Position numbers and translations under genes: made by a program
The notes under the pieces: generated by a model
Databases searched by the model: none
Told to the model about the DNA's origin: nothing
The model's input: the letters and a program-made list of their open reading frames with translations, nothing else
In this document: positions 16,500 to 25,287 of the stretch, in pieces
How positions within the stretch are numbered: the stretch's first letter is position 1
How the letters are laid out: the number at the start of each line of letters is the position of its first letter
From: Armatimonadetes bacterium Uphvl-Ar1
Lineage (GTDB): Bacteria > Armatimonadota > Fimbriimonadia > Fimbriimonadales > Fimbriimonadaceae
Assembly (NCBI GenBank): GCA_002162075.1
Contig: CP021423.1
Coordinates: 1,178,001-1,242,000, forward strand
Reading direction: 5' to 3'
Length of the DNA stretch: 64,000 nt

Positions 16500-17621
16500 T
16501 CAATTCTTATCAGCTGTTGGCCAAGGGCCGTCCTTTGGAATCACCCACCCCTTAGGATGAATGATGTAAACCGTATTTTTGGAATTGGCCCAGGCACGCT
16601 CAAAATCAGCTCGTGGATATGTGAGCCGGACAATATTGCGTCCTGGATCATTAAAAATCGGCGTTCCGTCATCCTCAAACCCAACAATGACTACAAGGTG
16701 ACCATCATTATTCTCTACCGACGGCTTACCTTTGAGCAATGCATAGCTCACCGAGGTCGCAACCGGTACCCCACAGGCAACAAAAGCCTCAATATCAGCG
16801 ACCGAACGCAATCGAGTGACATATCCCGTCATCCCGGGGAGCGACCCCGCAAATGCGACATTAAAAGCCCAATTCCCCGTACCATTCCAACCCGGGTCAA
16901 ATACGCCAGATTGAACGAGGGGGACATCGTGGTCGAGAGTCGGAGTTTCCATCCTCTTGGCCCAATACGCCAGGATCATCGAAACACTTGTTGGACTACA
17001 CAATACATTCCCACCTTCGTAGTTCGCTTGCGCCCGCAAAGGAACGTCTAGCAACGTCCCTCGAAGAGGCAAACCAGCTGCGAACGGACGTGGCGATGGC
17101 TCGGTTAAGATCAAGTTCAGTCGGTCGAGTTTCGGGAACATTCCGTCCGTACCGCGTACTCCAGTAACGACCACTCGAACTTTGGAAACCGGACTTGACA
17201 AGCTGAGCGTATCTGTATAAACCGCACCTTGGTCAGTTTTTTGATCATTAACACTCGTCCGTCCTACTGCATCCGCGCTGCCTTCTGACCAGTGCCCGAG
17301 CAGAAACCCGCTCGATTCAAATCCGTCTGATCCTTCTGGGATTAAGCGAAATGAGAGCTTTGCCCCATTCTTTGCATCACCCGTCCAGCTTGGGATCACT
17401 TCTTCAAAGAGCCGCCCTTCAATGATTGCTTCGTAGACCACGCCGCTCTCGGACACTGACTTGGACATCGCATCACCGGTGACCGAAACGAAATTCCAGT
17501 CATTCGCCTGAACTTTCGCAACTGCCGGCCCTGTCTGCATCGCCAATATCCCAATGAGTGGAGTCATCCAAACGCTCATTTCAAAACCTGTTACCGCAGA
17601 AAGACGGATAGGTTGCGTCAT
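16500..17621 (-). CDS. Exported C39-like (papain-like) peptidase
   Basis: The C-terminal half (about 185-365) is a Peptidase_C39_2-type domain with Cys208 (NVLCSPTSVSM), His308 (NDGHLVVIVGF) and Asp325 (IFNDPG) as the catalytic set. The first 180 residues form a beta-rich region, probably binding substrate or the wall. The hydrophobic stretch at about 15-36 suggests export; the start may instead be the internal ATG at residue 15. Similar proteins are secreted peptidases of unknown target. Its place just before the MacA/MacB pair hints that it may act on what that exporter handles. Confidence 0.82.
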   Translation of the reverse strand: MTQPIRLSAVTGFEMSVWMTPLIGILAMQTGPAVAKVQANDWNFVSVTGDAMSKSVSESGVVYEAIIEGRLFEEVIPSWTGDAKNGAKLSFRLIPEGSDGFESSGFLLGHWSEGSADAVGRTSVNDQKTDQGAVYTDTLSLSSPVSKVRVVVTGVRGTDGMFPKLDRLNLILTEPSPRPFAAGLPLRGTLLDVPLRAQANYEGGNVLCSPTSVSMILAYWAKRMETPTLDHDVPLVQSGVFDPGWNGTGNWAFNVAFAGSLPGMTGYVTRLRSVADIEAFVACGVPVATSVSYALLKGKPSVENNDGHLVVIVGFEDDGTPIFNDPGRNIVRLTYPRADFERAWANSKNTVYIIHPKGWVIPKDGPWPTADKN

Positions 17622-17686
17622 TATTTTCGTTTTAGGCCAACCGGAACTCGATTCCCCAAAAAAAGCAACCGTGGCCCTGTTTCAGA

Positions 17687-17692
17687 TAGAAT
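17687..17692 (+). promoter_or_regulatory. -10 box for livF
   Basis: TAGAAT nine bases before the ATG at 17702, giving an RNA leader of only a few bases. Divergent from the C39 peptidase gene. Confidence 0.4.
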
Positions 17693-17701
17693 GAGTGATT
17701 C

Positions 17702-18403
17702 ATGCTGAAGATCGAAGGCCTTAACGTTTTCTACGGCGCAATCCAGGCTCTCAACGAAGTCAATCTCGAAGTCAACCAAGGCGAAGTTGTGTCAATCATC
17801 GGTTCCAACGGAGCCGGTAAATCAACCCTTCTCCGGGCGATCAGTGGTCTTGTTAGACCGCGAACCGGAAGCATAGATTTTGAAGGTCAGGATCTCCTCA
17901 GCATTTCTGCTGACAAAATTGTCAAAGCCGGAATCAGTCAGACTCCGGAAGGACGACGGATTTTCACAAACATGTCCGTTCTCGAAAATCTTCAACTCGG
18001 AGCATTTACCCGCAAAGACGGAGATGTCCAAAAGGATATGGATCGATTTCTCGACCGCTTTCCCCGGGTCAGAGAACGCCTCAAACAAAACGCTGGAACG
18101 ATGTCTGGTGGCGAACAACAAATGCTCGCCATGTGCCGCGCACTGATGTCCCGACCTCGATTGCTTCTTCTGGACGAACCAAGCATGGGACTTGCCCCAA
18201 ACCTCGTCGCTGAAATTTTTAGCGTCATTAAAGATCTCCATGCCGAAGGCACAACCATTCTCCTTGTCGAACAGAACGCCGTCCGCGCCCTGGAAGTAGC
18301 TGATCGGGCCTATGTCCTCGAAACCGGGAACATCGTTCTGAGCGATACCGGAAAAGCCCTCCTCACCAATCCCAAAGTCAAAGAAGCCTATCTCGGCGGA
18401 TAG
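17702..18403 (+). CDS. livF: ABC transporter ATPase, branched-chain amino acid type (LivF-like)
   Basis: A 233-residue ATPase with Walker A GSNGAGKST at 34-42, the family's QTPEGRRIF at 80-88, signature SGGEQQ at 135-140, Walker B RLLLLDEPS at 153-161 and a switch histidine replaced by Gln in LLVEQNAVRAL, which is normal for LivF. It would energise a Liv-type permease, yet no livG, H, M or binding protein is next to it. It is followed closely by rimI (four bases after the stop). The family is sure; the transported compound is not. Confidence 0.9.
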   Translation: MLKIEGLNVFYGAIQALNEVNLEVNQGEVVSIIGSNGAGKSTLLRAISGLVRPRTGSIDFEGQDLLSISADKIVKAGISQTPEGRRIFTNMSVLENLQLGAFTRKDGDVQKDMDRFLDRFPRVRERLKQNAGTMSGGEQQMLAMCRALMSRPRLLLLDEPSMGLAPNLVAEIFSVIKDLHAEGTTILLVEQNAVRALEVADRAYVLETGNIVLSDTGKALLTNPKVKEAYLGG

Positions 18404-18407
18404 TCTC

Positions 18408-18878
18408 ATGGCCGCCCTCCGCATTTCATCACTCGAAGAACGCCACCTCACCGAAGTCGTCACGATCGAAAACGCCGCTCAAACTTGCCCCTGGTCCGAG
18501 CAGTCATTTCGCAATGAACTCGCCCAAGATCACGGAATATTCATCGTAGGCGAGCTTGGACAGGAACTCATCGGATTTGCTGGTCAATGGATCATGATTG
18601 ATGAAGCGCACATCATTACCGTCGCAATTAAAGATACTTTTCGGCGACAAGGTCATGCAGAAACCCTGATCAACGAACTTCTCCTACGCGCCAAGGATCA
18701 GGGAGCGACATGCGCCACTCTCGAAGTCCGCGCGGGTAACGCTTCGGCGATTGCCCTTTACGAAAAGCTCGGATTTCAAACCACGGGAAAGCGAAAAAAC
18801 TACTATCCAGATAACAAAGAAGACGCCTTAATCATGTGGCTTTACGAACTCAAATCATGGAAACCGCCCAAGAGTTGA
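18408..18878 (+). CDS. rimI: Ribosomal protein S18 alanine N-acetyltransferase
   Basis: A GNAT acetyltransferase of 156 residues. The acetyl-CoA loop is FRRQGHAETLI (about 84-94) and the C-terminal ASAIALYEKLGFQTTGKRKNYY is the RimI signature. RimI acetylates the N-terminus of S18. It overlaps tsaD by 22 bases, and the rimI-tsaD pairing is common in bacteria and supports the call. Confidence 0.92.
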   Translation: MAALRISSLEERHLTEVVTIENAAQTCPWSEQSFRNELAQDHGIFIVGELGQELIGFAGQWIMIDEAHIITVAIKDTFRRQGHAETLINELLLRAKDQGATCATLEVRAGNASAIALYEKLGFQTTGKRKNYYPDNKEDALIMWLYELKSWKPPKS

Positions 18879-19891
18879 AATTCTGGCCCGGCCCGCTCCT
18901 CGCAATCGAAACGAGTTGCGACGAAACATCCATGGCCGTCCTTCAAGGACGTGAAATTCTGGCCAACATCGTCGCTAGCCAAATTGAAATGCACCAAAAG
19001 TGGGGCGGAGTTGTCCCTGAAGCTGCCGCGCGAGCTCATGTAGAAAGCATCATTCCGGTCTATCGCGAAGCACTTCAAGTTGCCGGAGTATCCGAGATAA
19101 CCGCGGTTGCCGTAACCAACCGCCCGGGGCTTGTGGGCGCGCTCAGCGTCGGGCTTTCCGCCGCAAAAGCTATTGCCTACGCAAAGAAAATTCCTCTCAT
19201 CGGTGTTCATCATTTAGAGGGCCACTTGATGTCACCACTCGGTGATCCAGAAGTGGATCTTCCATTTCCCCACATCAGCCTCATTGTAAGCGGCGGACAT
19301 ACCGAGCTTGTTCGCGTGAATGAGCCCGGTGACTCTGAAATTCTTGGCGAAACGAGAGATGATGCTGCGGGTGAAGCTTTTGATAAAGGGGCTCGACTCC
19401 TCGGACTCGGCTACCCCGGTGGTCGGGCAATTCAGCAAGCCGCTGAAACCGGCGATCCGGCACGATACAAGTTACCGCGTTCCATGATGAGCAGCCCTCG
19501 AGAATTTAGTTTCAGCGGACTCAAAACGGCAATGCTCAGGCTCGTTCAAACCGAAGGTGCAGCAATTTCGATCCCTGACGCCGCCGCGAGCCTCCAAGCC
19601 GCAATCGTCGATGTTCTCGTTGCCAAAGCAATTCAGGCCTGTGAGGACACGAGCCTCAGAACTCTGACTTTGGTGGGTGGAGTCAGTGCCAACAAACCTT
19701 TGCGAGAAACCCTGCATAAGAGAGCACTTCAAAACGGAATAACTCTCATCGTTCCACCGTTGCATCTTTCAACTGATAACGCGGCAATGATCGGGCTCGC
19801 TGGATCTATCCGGCTCGCCCGTGGAGAAAGAGATCACTTCGACCTCGATGTCAACCCAAATGCAGATTTACCGACCAAAACGCTACAATAG
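18857..19891 (+). CDS. tsaD: tRNA N6-adenosine threonylcarbamoyltransferase
   Basis: Transfers the threonylcarbamoyl group to A37 of ANN-reading tRNAs, with TsaB and TsaE. It has 344 residues from ATG 18857. That start is chosen because the ASKHA fold begins directly after it (LLAIETSCDETS); the longer GTG start at 18836 lies deep in rimI. The metal-binding VHHLEGH, the phosphate loop SLIVSGGHTEL, the GEAFDKGARLLGLGYPGG stretch and VGGVSANKPLRE are all present and intact. Confidence 0.95.
   Translation: METAQELKFWPGPLLAIETSCDETSMAVLQGREILANIVASQIEMHQKWGGVVPEAAARAHVESIIPVYREALQVAGVSEITAVAVTNRPGLVGALSVGLSAAKAIAYAKKIPLIGVHHLEGHLMSPLGDPEVDLPFPHISLIVSGGHTELVRVNEPGDSEILGETRDDAAGEAFDKGARLLGLGYPGGRAIQQAAETGDPARYKLPRSMMSSPREFSFSGLKTAMLRLVQTEGAAISIPDAAASLQAAIVDVLVAKAIQACEDTSLRTLTLVGGVSANKPLRETLHKRALQNGITLIVPPLHLSTDNAAMIGLAGSIRLARGERDHFDLDVNPNADLPTKTLQ
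19884..19889 (+). promoter_or_regulatory. -10 box for the 19898 gene
   Basis: TACAAT overlapping the end of tsaD, eight bases before the GTG start, compatible with a leaderless transcript. Confidence 0.4.
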
Positions 19892-19897
19892 GCCATT

Positions 19898-20377
19898 GTG
19901 AGCGAAGACATACCTCCTCCAACTCCCGAAGTGGAACCTTCCGTTGCCAAAGCAATTGATCCCCGAATCCGCCCAATTATCCTTGCTACAATCGGAATTC
20001 TCCTCCTCCTGATCGTTGCATGGGGTGGCAATCTTCGTGTCAATCAAACGCGCATTTCAGAACTCGAACGCTCCGTGAACGCCCTCAGTGAGGCGATAGA
20101 ACCCACGGTTCTCGTCGGCGACCATGCCAAGCTCGAACGCCTAGCAACCGATATCGCCAAAGCTGGCGGCTACCGCGAAGTCACGATCGCCGATAACGCC
20201 GGTCAAATCATCGCTACAACAAACGCCACGAGGCAGGGCAAAAAATCGGAAGCCCTTCGCGTTGCGACTAACAAAGCGAAAGCCGAAAAACAAGACGGAC
20301 AAATCAAAATCCGCCGCGCCATTATCCTCGCCGGCGATACGCGCTACGGCAATTTAGAAGTTGTTATTGCCGAATAA
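19898..20377 (+). CDS. Membrane-anchored protein with a sensor-like outer domain, unknown function
   Basis: A 159-residue protein from a GTG start. A proline-rich cytosolic head (PPPTPEVEPS) precedes one membrane helix (about 28-45). A short coil and a domain of about 100 residues follow, with GGYREVTIADNAGQIIATTN, which reads like the PAS/Cache sheet found in the outer part of sensor proteins. No signalling output domain follows. Its stop abuts the Xer stop on the other strand. Confidence 0.6.
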   Translation: MSEDIPPPTPEVEPSVAKAIDPRIRPIILATIGILLLLIVAWGGNLRVNQTRISELERSVNALSEAIEPTVLVGDHAKLERLATDIAKAGGYREVTIADNAGQIIATTNATRQGKKSEALRVATNKAKAEKQDGQIKIRRAIILAGDTRYGNLEVVIAE

Positions 20378-21280
20378 TTACTTGCGCGGGTGGGCAGATT
20401 CATAAACCCGCTGAACGTGTTCCATATCGAGTTGCGTATAAACTTGCGTTGTACTGATGCTCGCATGTCCGAGAAGCTCTTGGACTACCCGCAAATCAGC
20501 TCCCCCTTGAATCAAGTGCACCGCATAAGTGTGCCGAAGGGTATGCGGACTGACCTCCGCCATAATTCCGGCATTTCGTCGGTGAAAATCCAGGATCGCA
20601 TAAGCAGATTGACGACTCAATTTTCTCCCTCTAGCCCCCACAAAAACTTCAGCCACTCCTGCTTTCGCAAGAGTTGGCCTTGCATCTGTCAGATACCGCT
20701 CAATCCAAGGAGTCGTGTGCATCGGGATCGGAACCCACCGGGTCTTGCCCCGCTTCCCCGTCACTCGGAATGCTGCCTGATCAAGTTCAATTTCTTCAAC
20801 TCTCAGACCCACGACCTCACTTGCCCGCAACCCAGTTCCATAAACAAGCTCCATCAAAGTCCGATCACGAATTCCTGTCGCCTCACTCAAATCAGGTGAA
20901 TCCAAAAGACGCTCTAAGACATCCATCGTCAACGCTTTAGGTACCCGTTTGGGCAACCTCATACCGCCCGCACTGGGTAAATCAACACTCGGCCCTTCAC
21001 CATTTTTCTTGAGGAACTTGAGCAGAGACCTCAATGCACTCACCCTGCGGCGCGCCGTCGAAATTGCGACACCGTTCTTTGCCGCCGTGACAAACACGGA
21101 TAAATCTTCCGCCCCTAGTTCGTTCCACCCCATCCGTCCCCGCTTTCCGAAGTAGGCGGCGGCGAACTGGAGGTCGCGTCCGTAGGCGGCAAGGGTGTGC
21201 TCGCTGGCTCCTCGCTCGAATTTGAGGGCATCGAGGTACCACTCGATCCCGTTGTCGAATCCTTTCGTTTCCAAATCCAT
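20378..21280 (-). CDS. Tyrosine recombinase, XerC/XerD type
   Basis: 300 residues, the Xer length. The N-terminal SAM-like domain begins right at the start (YLDALKFERGASEHTLAAYG). The catalytic set is Arg152 (GTGLRASEV), a Lys in the beta hairpin near 176, His246 and Arg249 (SPHTLRHTYAVH), His272 (LLGHASI) and Tyr281. It is a good candidate for chromosome dimer resolution, though XerC and XerD cannot be separated by eye. Its first 55 codons overlap the end of the glycosyltransferase gene in a different frame. Confidence 0.92.
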   Translation of the reverse strand: MDLETKGFDNGIEWYLDALKFERGASEHTLAAYGRDLQFAAAYFGKRGRMGWNELGAEDLSVFVTAAKNGVAISTARRRVSALRSLLKFLKKNGEGPSVDLPSAGGMRLPKRVPKALTMDVLERLLDSPDLSEATGIRDRTLMELVYGTGLRASEVVGLRVEEIELDQAAFRVTGKRGKTRWVPIPMHTTPWIERYLTDARPTLAKAGVAEVFVGARGRKLSRQSAYAILDFHRRNAGIMAEVSPHTLRHTYAVHLIQGGADLRVVQELLGHASISTTQVYTQLDMEHVQRVYESAHPRK

Positions 21281-23001
21281 AATTGAGGTCGAATGTAAGC
21301 TAAGTCATGGATGCGTGCCGTGAAGGCAAGGCCTTCACCCCCCACCCAAGGCGCCCGCTGACCATTCGCCAAAACCACCGGGATTCGATCATAAGACGCT
21401 TTTAACTCCCTTAAGAATTCCTGATATTGCGCAAGCTGAACCCCAAACTCTTCCGAACCCCTGCCTGCAGCATCCAAAACCTCAAGCCCTTCGTATTCAA
21501 AACTGCTGAAAATCACATAGTCCGGCTTGGAAATCGTGAGAAGACGCACATCCCAATCCTGCCTCGCATTGATGTCCTCGGGCACATATCGGATAACCGG
21601 GTGATCCGGGACTTGCGCCAAAAACTCTAACCGCCGTTCAATCGGAATTTGTGCAGGACCAGCCTGGATCAAGGGATGAAGGTTTGGCGAGTAAAACCAC
21701 GGGTCTTTCACAATGCCAATCGATGCGCCATCCGGCAAATGCTCGAACACGAAATCTGCCATCTCTTGACGGGGATCGGATTGGGTCATCCAGCGCGTCA
21801 TGTTAACGGTTGATGCCAGACCACCCCCAAACCCGCCCAGCGACGCAATCCCCAAAGCCACCACCGCTTTCGCCTTCATGGAGCCATTCTTGTGCGCTTG
21901 GCCCATCGCCCAACCAAATCCCATCCCCATAACCGGGATCATCGGGAATACGTAGCGCAAGAACTTCACCTCTGCTCGTCCAATCAAAACATAAATCAAA
22001 ATCATGAAAACCGCTGGCCCGATTAGCCAACCATGACGCCGCCAACTACCACGCCCAAGCCCCGCCAAGCTCATCAAGAACAGGAGCCCCCCGTATCCCA
22101 CAACCAGGTTAGAAATGTGATAAATCCAGCCCGGAGCCGTGCCCGCAAAAACTAAACCGTGTCCAGTAGAAGTGTGGGCGATTTCATACTGAAAATCCTG
22201 CATAAACTTCGCCGTATCCGTGACGATTCCTGGAGTCACTGCAATGAAAACCACCATCATTACCGCAAACGATGCTAGTTTGATCTTTGCTATCTCCCCG
22301 ATCCGCTTCATCCCCAAAGCCATTGCCAGGCAAATCCCAATTGCCGCAAACGCCAGAACTCCGGTGTACTTTGTCCCCGCGCTTAAACCTGCGAATACTC
22401 CTGCCCAAATAGCCGCTCTCATCATCAGAGCCGCCGGAACTTCTTCTCCATCTTCGCCCGGAAACATCCGTGAACATTGATAGAAACACCACGCCAAAAA
22501 CATCATAGCGAGCACATCAACTGTCTGAAATCGTGAGTGAACAACCAGACCCGGCGTTAATCCAACCGCTAGTCCCCCCATCAATCCGCCAACCCAATGG
22601 GTATGGCGAATCAATGTCAAGTAAACCGCGAGTGCCGCCAAGGCCCCTGCCAGCGAGCTAATCACACGACCAGCAAGCATCCGGTTCTTACGAACTTCCG
22701 GCGAGCGTGCTTTAAGCTCCTCCGCCGTTGCCCCGGAATATGTGTCAACAATATCGGAAGCCACGCTCAAGACGCTCAAATAGAGGGTTCCGTAGTTGTA
22801 AAACCCAGGTGCCATTTTCCCCTGGAATGGCTTAACTTGCTCCGAAACCTGCTGAATAAAATCTTCATCCGGATGATAACTAAAATACTTGTCCTCACTT
22901 GGCAGTCCCCACCCTATCCCGATCAATCGCAGGCCCAGCGCAACAATAAAAACGCCCAGACCAACGAGAAATGGAATCTTGCTGATCTGGACGTTTTTCA
23001 C
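21115..23001 (-). CDS. Membrane glycosyltransferase, GT39/ArnT-like (GT-C fold)
   Basis: A 628-residue polytopic enzyme, likely moving a sugar from a polyprenyl-phosphate donor on the outer face of the inner membrane. The first helix is at about 10-30. The first loop carries the acidic pair expected of GT-C enzymes (YFSYHPDEDF), and about ten more helices follow up to residue 400. A soluble part comes next. The last 55 residues are low-complexity S/T/P, overlap the xer gene in another frame, and look like an overprinted extension beyond the natural end near LWIWKRK. Acceptor and donor are unknown. Confidence 0.82.
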   Translation of the reverse strand: MKNVQISKIPFLVGLGVFIVALGLRLIGIGWGLPSEDKYFSYHPDEDFIQQVSEQVKPFQGKMAPGFYNYGTLYLSVLSVASDIVDTYSGATAEELKARSPEVRKNRMLAGRVISSLAGALAALAVYLTLIRHTHWVGGLMGGLAVGLTPGLVVHSRFQTVDVLAMMFLAWCFYQCSRMFPGEDGEEVPAALMMRAAIWAGVFAGLSAGTKYTGVLAFAAIGICLAMALGMKRIGEIAKIKLASFAVMMVVFIAVTPGIVTDTAKFMQDFQYEIAHTSTGHGLVFAGTAPGWIYHISNLVVGYGGLLFLMSLAGLGRGSWRRHGWLIGPAVFMILIYVLIGRAEVKFLRYVFPMIPVMGMGFGWAMGQAHKNGSMKAKAVVALGIASLGGFGGGLASTVNMTRWMTQSDPRQEMADFVFEHLPDGASIGIVKDPWFYSPNLHPLIQAGPAQIPIERRLEFLAQVPDHPVIRYVPEDINARQDWDVRLLTISKPDYVIFSSFEYEGLEVLDAAGRGSEEFGVQLAQYQEFLRELKASYDRIPVVLANGQRAPWVGGEGLAFTARIHDLAYIRPQLWIWKRKDSTTGSSGTSMPSNSSEEPASTPLPPTDATSSSPPPTSESGDGWGGTN

Positions 23002-23017
23002 GTCGGAATAATACCGA

Positions 23018-23971
23018 TTACTTGACCGAAACCAGAGTCAAAGTGCCACGACCCGTAATCTTTTCCTCTTGAACCGCGGTGTTCAGTCCTGTAACAAAAA
23101 TAGACCAACCACCCTTTGTCCGGGTCGTCGCCTTCAAGGTCGCTTTTGTCTTAGGATCAATCTCAAAGTCCACCGTCGTATCCAGTTTCAAGGGCAACTT
23201 AGCCAGTCCAGACTCATTCGCAGACATGCGCATTGCCTGGTTAATATAAATCGCCGCATCCGAATCAAGTTTGAGAGTCCCAATAATGTTGTAGACCTTC
23301 TTGCCCCCGCGATCGACCAAGCCATTGAATTTGAGATCCATGTCTAATCGCTGCATTTCAAACTTACCGCCGGAACCTTTGAGTTCCATCGGCTGATAAC
23401 TCATCGTTTGTCGCCAAGTTTCGCCGACTTCAACCTCAGAGAGCGGAAGTTTGGGGGCAAAGTCAAGGGAACTGTCAAAGCTCCCAACGAACAGAGCCAA
23501 CCTTTGAAGTTCACCCGCAAGATCTGAAACAATGTCCTGCCGAGCCATTGGAGACATCAGATTTAGCTTTCGGAACGGTCGGATTCCCTGCGCACTAGCA
23601 GATGGCGAGAGGTCTTTCAAGCCAGTGATCGCGTTGACCGGAGAAACATCCATTTCCAAGTTGTAATTCACCGGAATCTTCGTGGAAATTGGCCCTCGGT
23701 CGGCTGTCTCCCCGTCAATCTGAGTCATCGTCGGGCGCTTGTAGTGAACCCGAGCAATCCCAGAATTCTTAACATCCAAGACCTTGTAATTAAAGTCATA
23801 GTTGATTTCAACATCGCTTGGAATGAACGTTGACAGTCCTTGCTCCCGATTCTCAGTTTGCAGGTGGGTGCGAACGGCGTAGCTGTAAGTTTTGCCCTTC
23901 TCAAACGAGCGATAGAGTTCAACCGGATCCGCTTGAGCAAGAACCGCAGAGGCAATAAGGGTACTGATCAT
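23018..23971 (-). CDS. Exported protein of unknown function
   Basis: Not recognised. The 317 residues begin with a short signal (MISTLIASAVLAQA). The rest is beta-rich without membrane helices: a GKTYSYAVRT opening, then many alternating strands. The ending GWSIFVTGLNTAVQEEKITG resembles the DUF6263-like or lipid-binding-fold proteins common in this kind of genome, a weak impression only. It lies 16 bases upstream of the membrane glycosyltransferase gene on the same strand, so the two may be cotranscribed. Confidence 0.6.
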   Translation of the reverse strand: MISTLIASAVLAQADPVELYRSFEKGKTYSYAVRTHLQTENREQGLSTFIPSDVEINYDFNYKVLDVKNSGIARVHYKRPTMTQIDGETADRGPISTKIPVNYNLEMDVSPVNAITGLKDLSPSASAQGIRPFRKLNLMSPMARQDIVSDLAGELQRLALFVGSFDSSLDFAPKLPLSEVEVGETWRQTMSYQPMELKGSGGKFEMQRLDMDLKFNGLVDRGGKKVYNIIGTLKLDSDAAIYINQAMRMSANESGLAKLPLKLDTTVDFEIDPKTKATLKATTRTKGGWSIFVTGLNTAVQEEKITGRGTLTLVSVK

Positions 23972-23994
23972 GGCAATTTCCTTATTCTGACGCC

Positions 23995-25155
23995 TTAGCC
24001 CCGCAAAAGTTGCTTACTGATCACGAGCCGTTGAATTTCGGAGCAACCCTCCCCGATTTCCGTGAGCTTTGCGTCGCGCCACAACTTCTCAACCAGATAA
24101 TCAAAAGTCATCCCGCGACCACCATGAATCTGAATTGCCCGATTTGTCACCCGATTTGCCGTTTCACTTGCATAGAGCTTGGCGTAGCTCGATTGGAGAA
24201 CAATGCTTTCTCCGCGATCAAACATTGCTGCCCCTTTGAACAGAAGCAACTTCGCGGCTTCAATTTCCATCGCTGAATCAGCGAGCATATTTTGAACTGA
24301 CTGCATATCCGCCAAGCGACGATTAAACTGCTCCCGCTCCTGCGAGTACTCAAGGGCAAGTTCGAACGCTTTTTCGGCAATCCCAACGGCCATTGCAGCG
24401 ATTCCGAGACGACCACGATATAGCAATCCAATCGCTTGCTCAAACGTGCAGGGAGTGTGCCATGCCCGGGCATTTGTCAAGGTAAACCGAACGGTATTGC
24501 TTGCACGTACTCCAACGGTATGGATTCGATCTGTTAACTCAAAACCTGGCTGATCAGTTTCCAGCAGGAACGCAGAAAGCTCTTTCTCACCCGTTCGAGC
24601 CACCAAGACGATGAGGTCAGCCTTTCCTCCGTTAGTGATAAACATCTTTTCGCCATTGACCTGCCACCACCCTTCTTCGCCGCTGATGGGAGTCGCAACC
24701 GTCTTGACGCGCCGAGCGTCTGAGCCAGCATCCGGTTCTGTGAGTCCCCAAGCAAGCTTCAAAGTGCCCTCCATCGCCGGCTTCAAATACTTGTCGCGCT
24801 GCTCTTGACTTCCAAAGTGAACAAGGTGCCCAATAACTAGAGCATTGATCGCTGCCACGTTCATCGAAAGGGCTGGGTCGCCTTTCGCGAGTTCCAAGCA
24901 CATTTCCACGTAGGCTCGGCAACTTCGGTAAGTGCCCCCCATTTCCGCCGGAACAACCATGTCCAACATTCCCGCTTGACCCAACTTCGGCCAAATGTCA
25001 TCTGGGAACGCCGTGTTATTCTCCCATTCGCGTGTATTCGGTAAAACTTCTTTGGCAACGAACTCACGCACAGAGTCCATAAAAGCCGCTTCATCGCCAT
25101 TGATGTTTGGGATAATCGCATCCTGCGATTCTGCTCCCACAAGTGTTTGAGCCAT
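23995..25155 (-). CDS. Acyl-CoA dehydrogenase
   Basis: A flavoenzyme of 386 residues that makes the alpha-beta double bond in an acyl-CoA and passes electrons to ETF. The three-part fold is visible: helical N-domain; central LTEPDAGSDARRVKTVA with the FAD-contacting FITNGGKADLIV; and the C-terminal QIHGGRGM and GEGCSEIQ segments, where the last Glu is the probable base. Matching etfBA and a hydratase/dehydrogenase fusion lie 4-6 kb away. TAGAAT eight bases upstream suggests a near-leaderless mRNA. Chain length cannot be told. Confidence 0.93.
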   Translation of the reverse strand: MAQTLVGAESQDAIIPNINGDEAAFMDSVREFVAKEVLPNTREWENNTAFPDDIWPKLGQAGMLDMVVPAEMGGTYRSCRAYVEMCLELAKGDPALSMNVAAINALVIGHLVHFGSQEQRDKYLKPAMEGTLKLAWGLTEPDAGSDARRVKTVATPISGEEGWWQVNGEKMFITNGGKADLIVLVARTGEKELSAFLLETDQPGFELTDRIHTVGVRASNTVRFTLTNARAWHTPCTFEQAIGLLYRGRLGIAAMAVGIAEKAFELALEYSQEREQFNRRLADMQSVQNMLADSAMEIEAAKLLLFKGAAMFDRGESIVLQSSYAKLYASETANRVTNRAIQIHGGRGMTFDYLVEKLWRDAKLTEIGEGCSEIQRLVISKQLLRG

Positions 25156-25163
25156 ACTTTCCC

Positions 25164-25169
25164 ATTCTA
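25164..25169 (-). promoter_or_regulatory. -10 box for the acyl-CoA dehydrogenase gene
   Basis: TAGAAT on the minus strand, eight bases before the ATG at 25155; part of the divergent region shared with the ArsR/B12 regulator. Confidence 0.45.
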
Positions 25170-25238
25170 CTGGGTCAATTCCCTCGATATCTGCATGGCC
25201 CCGGACAACATTTCAGCAATTCGCCCATCTATCCGAAC

Positions 25239-25244
25239 TATAAT
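25239..25244 (+). promoter_or_regulatory. -10 box for the ArsR/B12 regulator gene
   Basis: A consensus TATAAT 43 bases before the ATG at 25288. The roughly 36-base leader is longer than usual in this window and could hold an operator for self-control; no clear palindrome was seen in it. Confidence 0.5.
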
Positions 25245-25287
25245 ATAACTCCCGAATGATTAACCAATCCGGGCAAATGAGTGAAAC

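Noticed and set aside
20390..20899. Plus-strand ORF of 169 codons inside the Xer gene
   Set aside because: It lies wholly antisense to a conserved recombinase and has no family-like sequence; an opposite-strand shadow.
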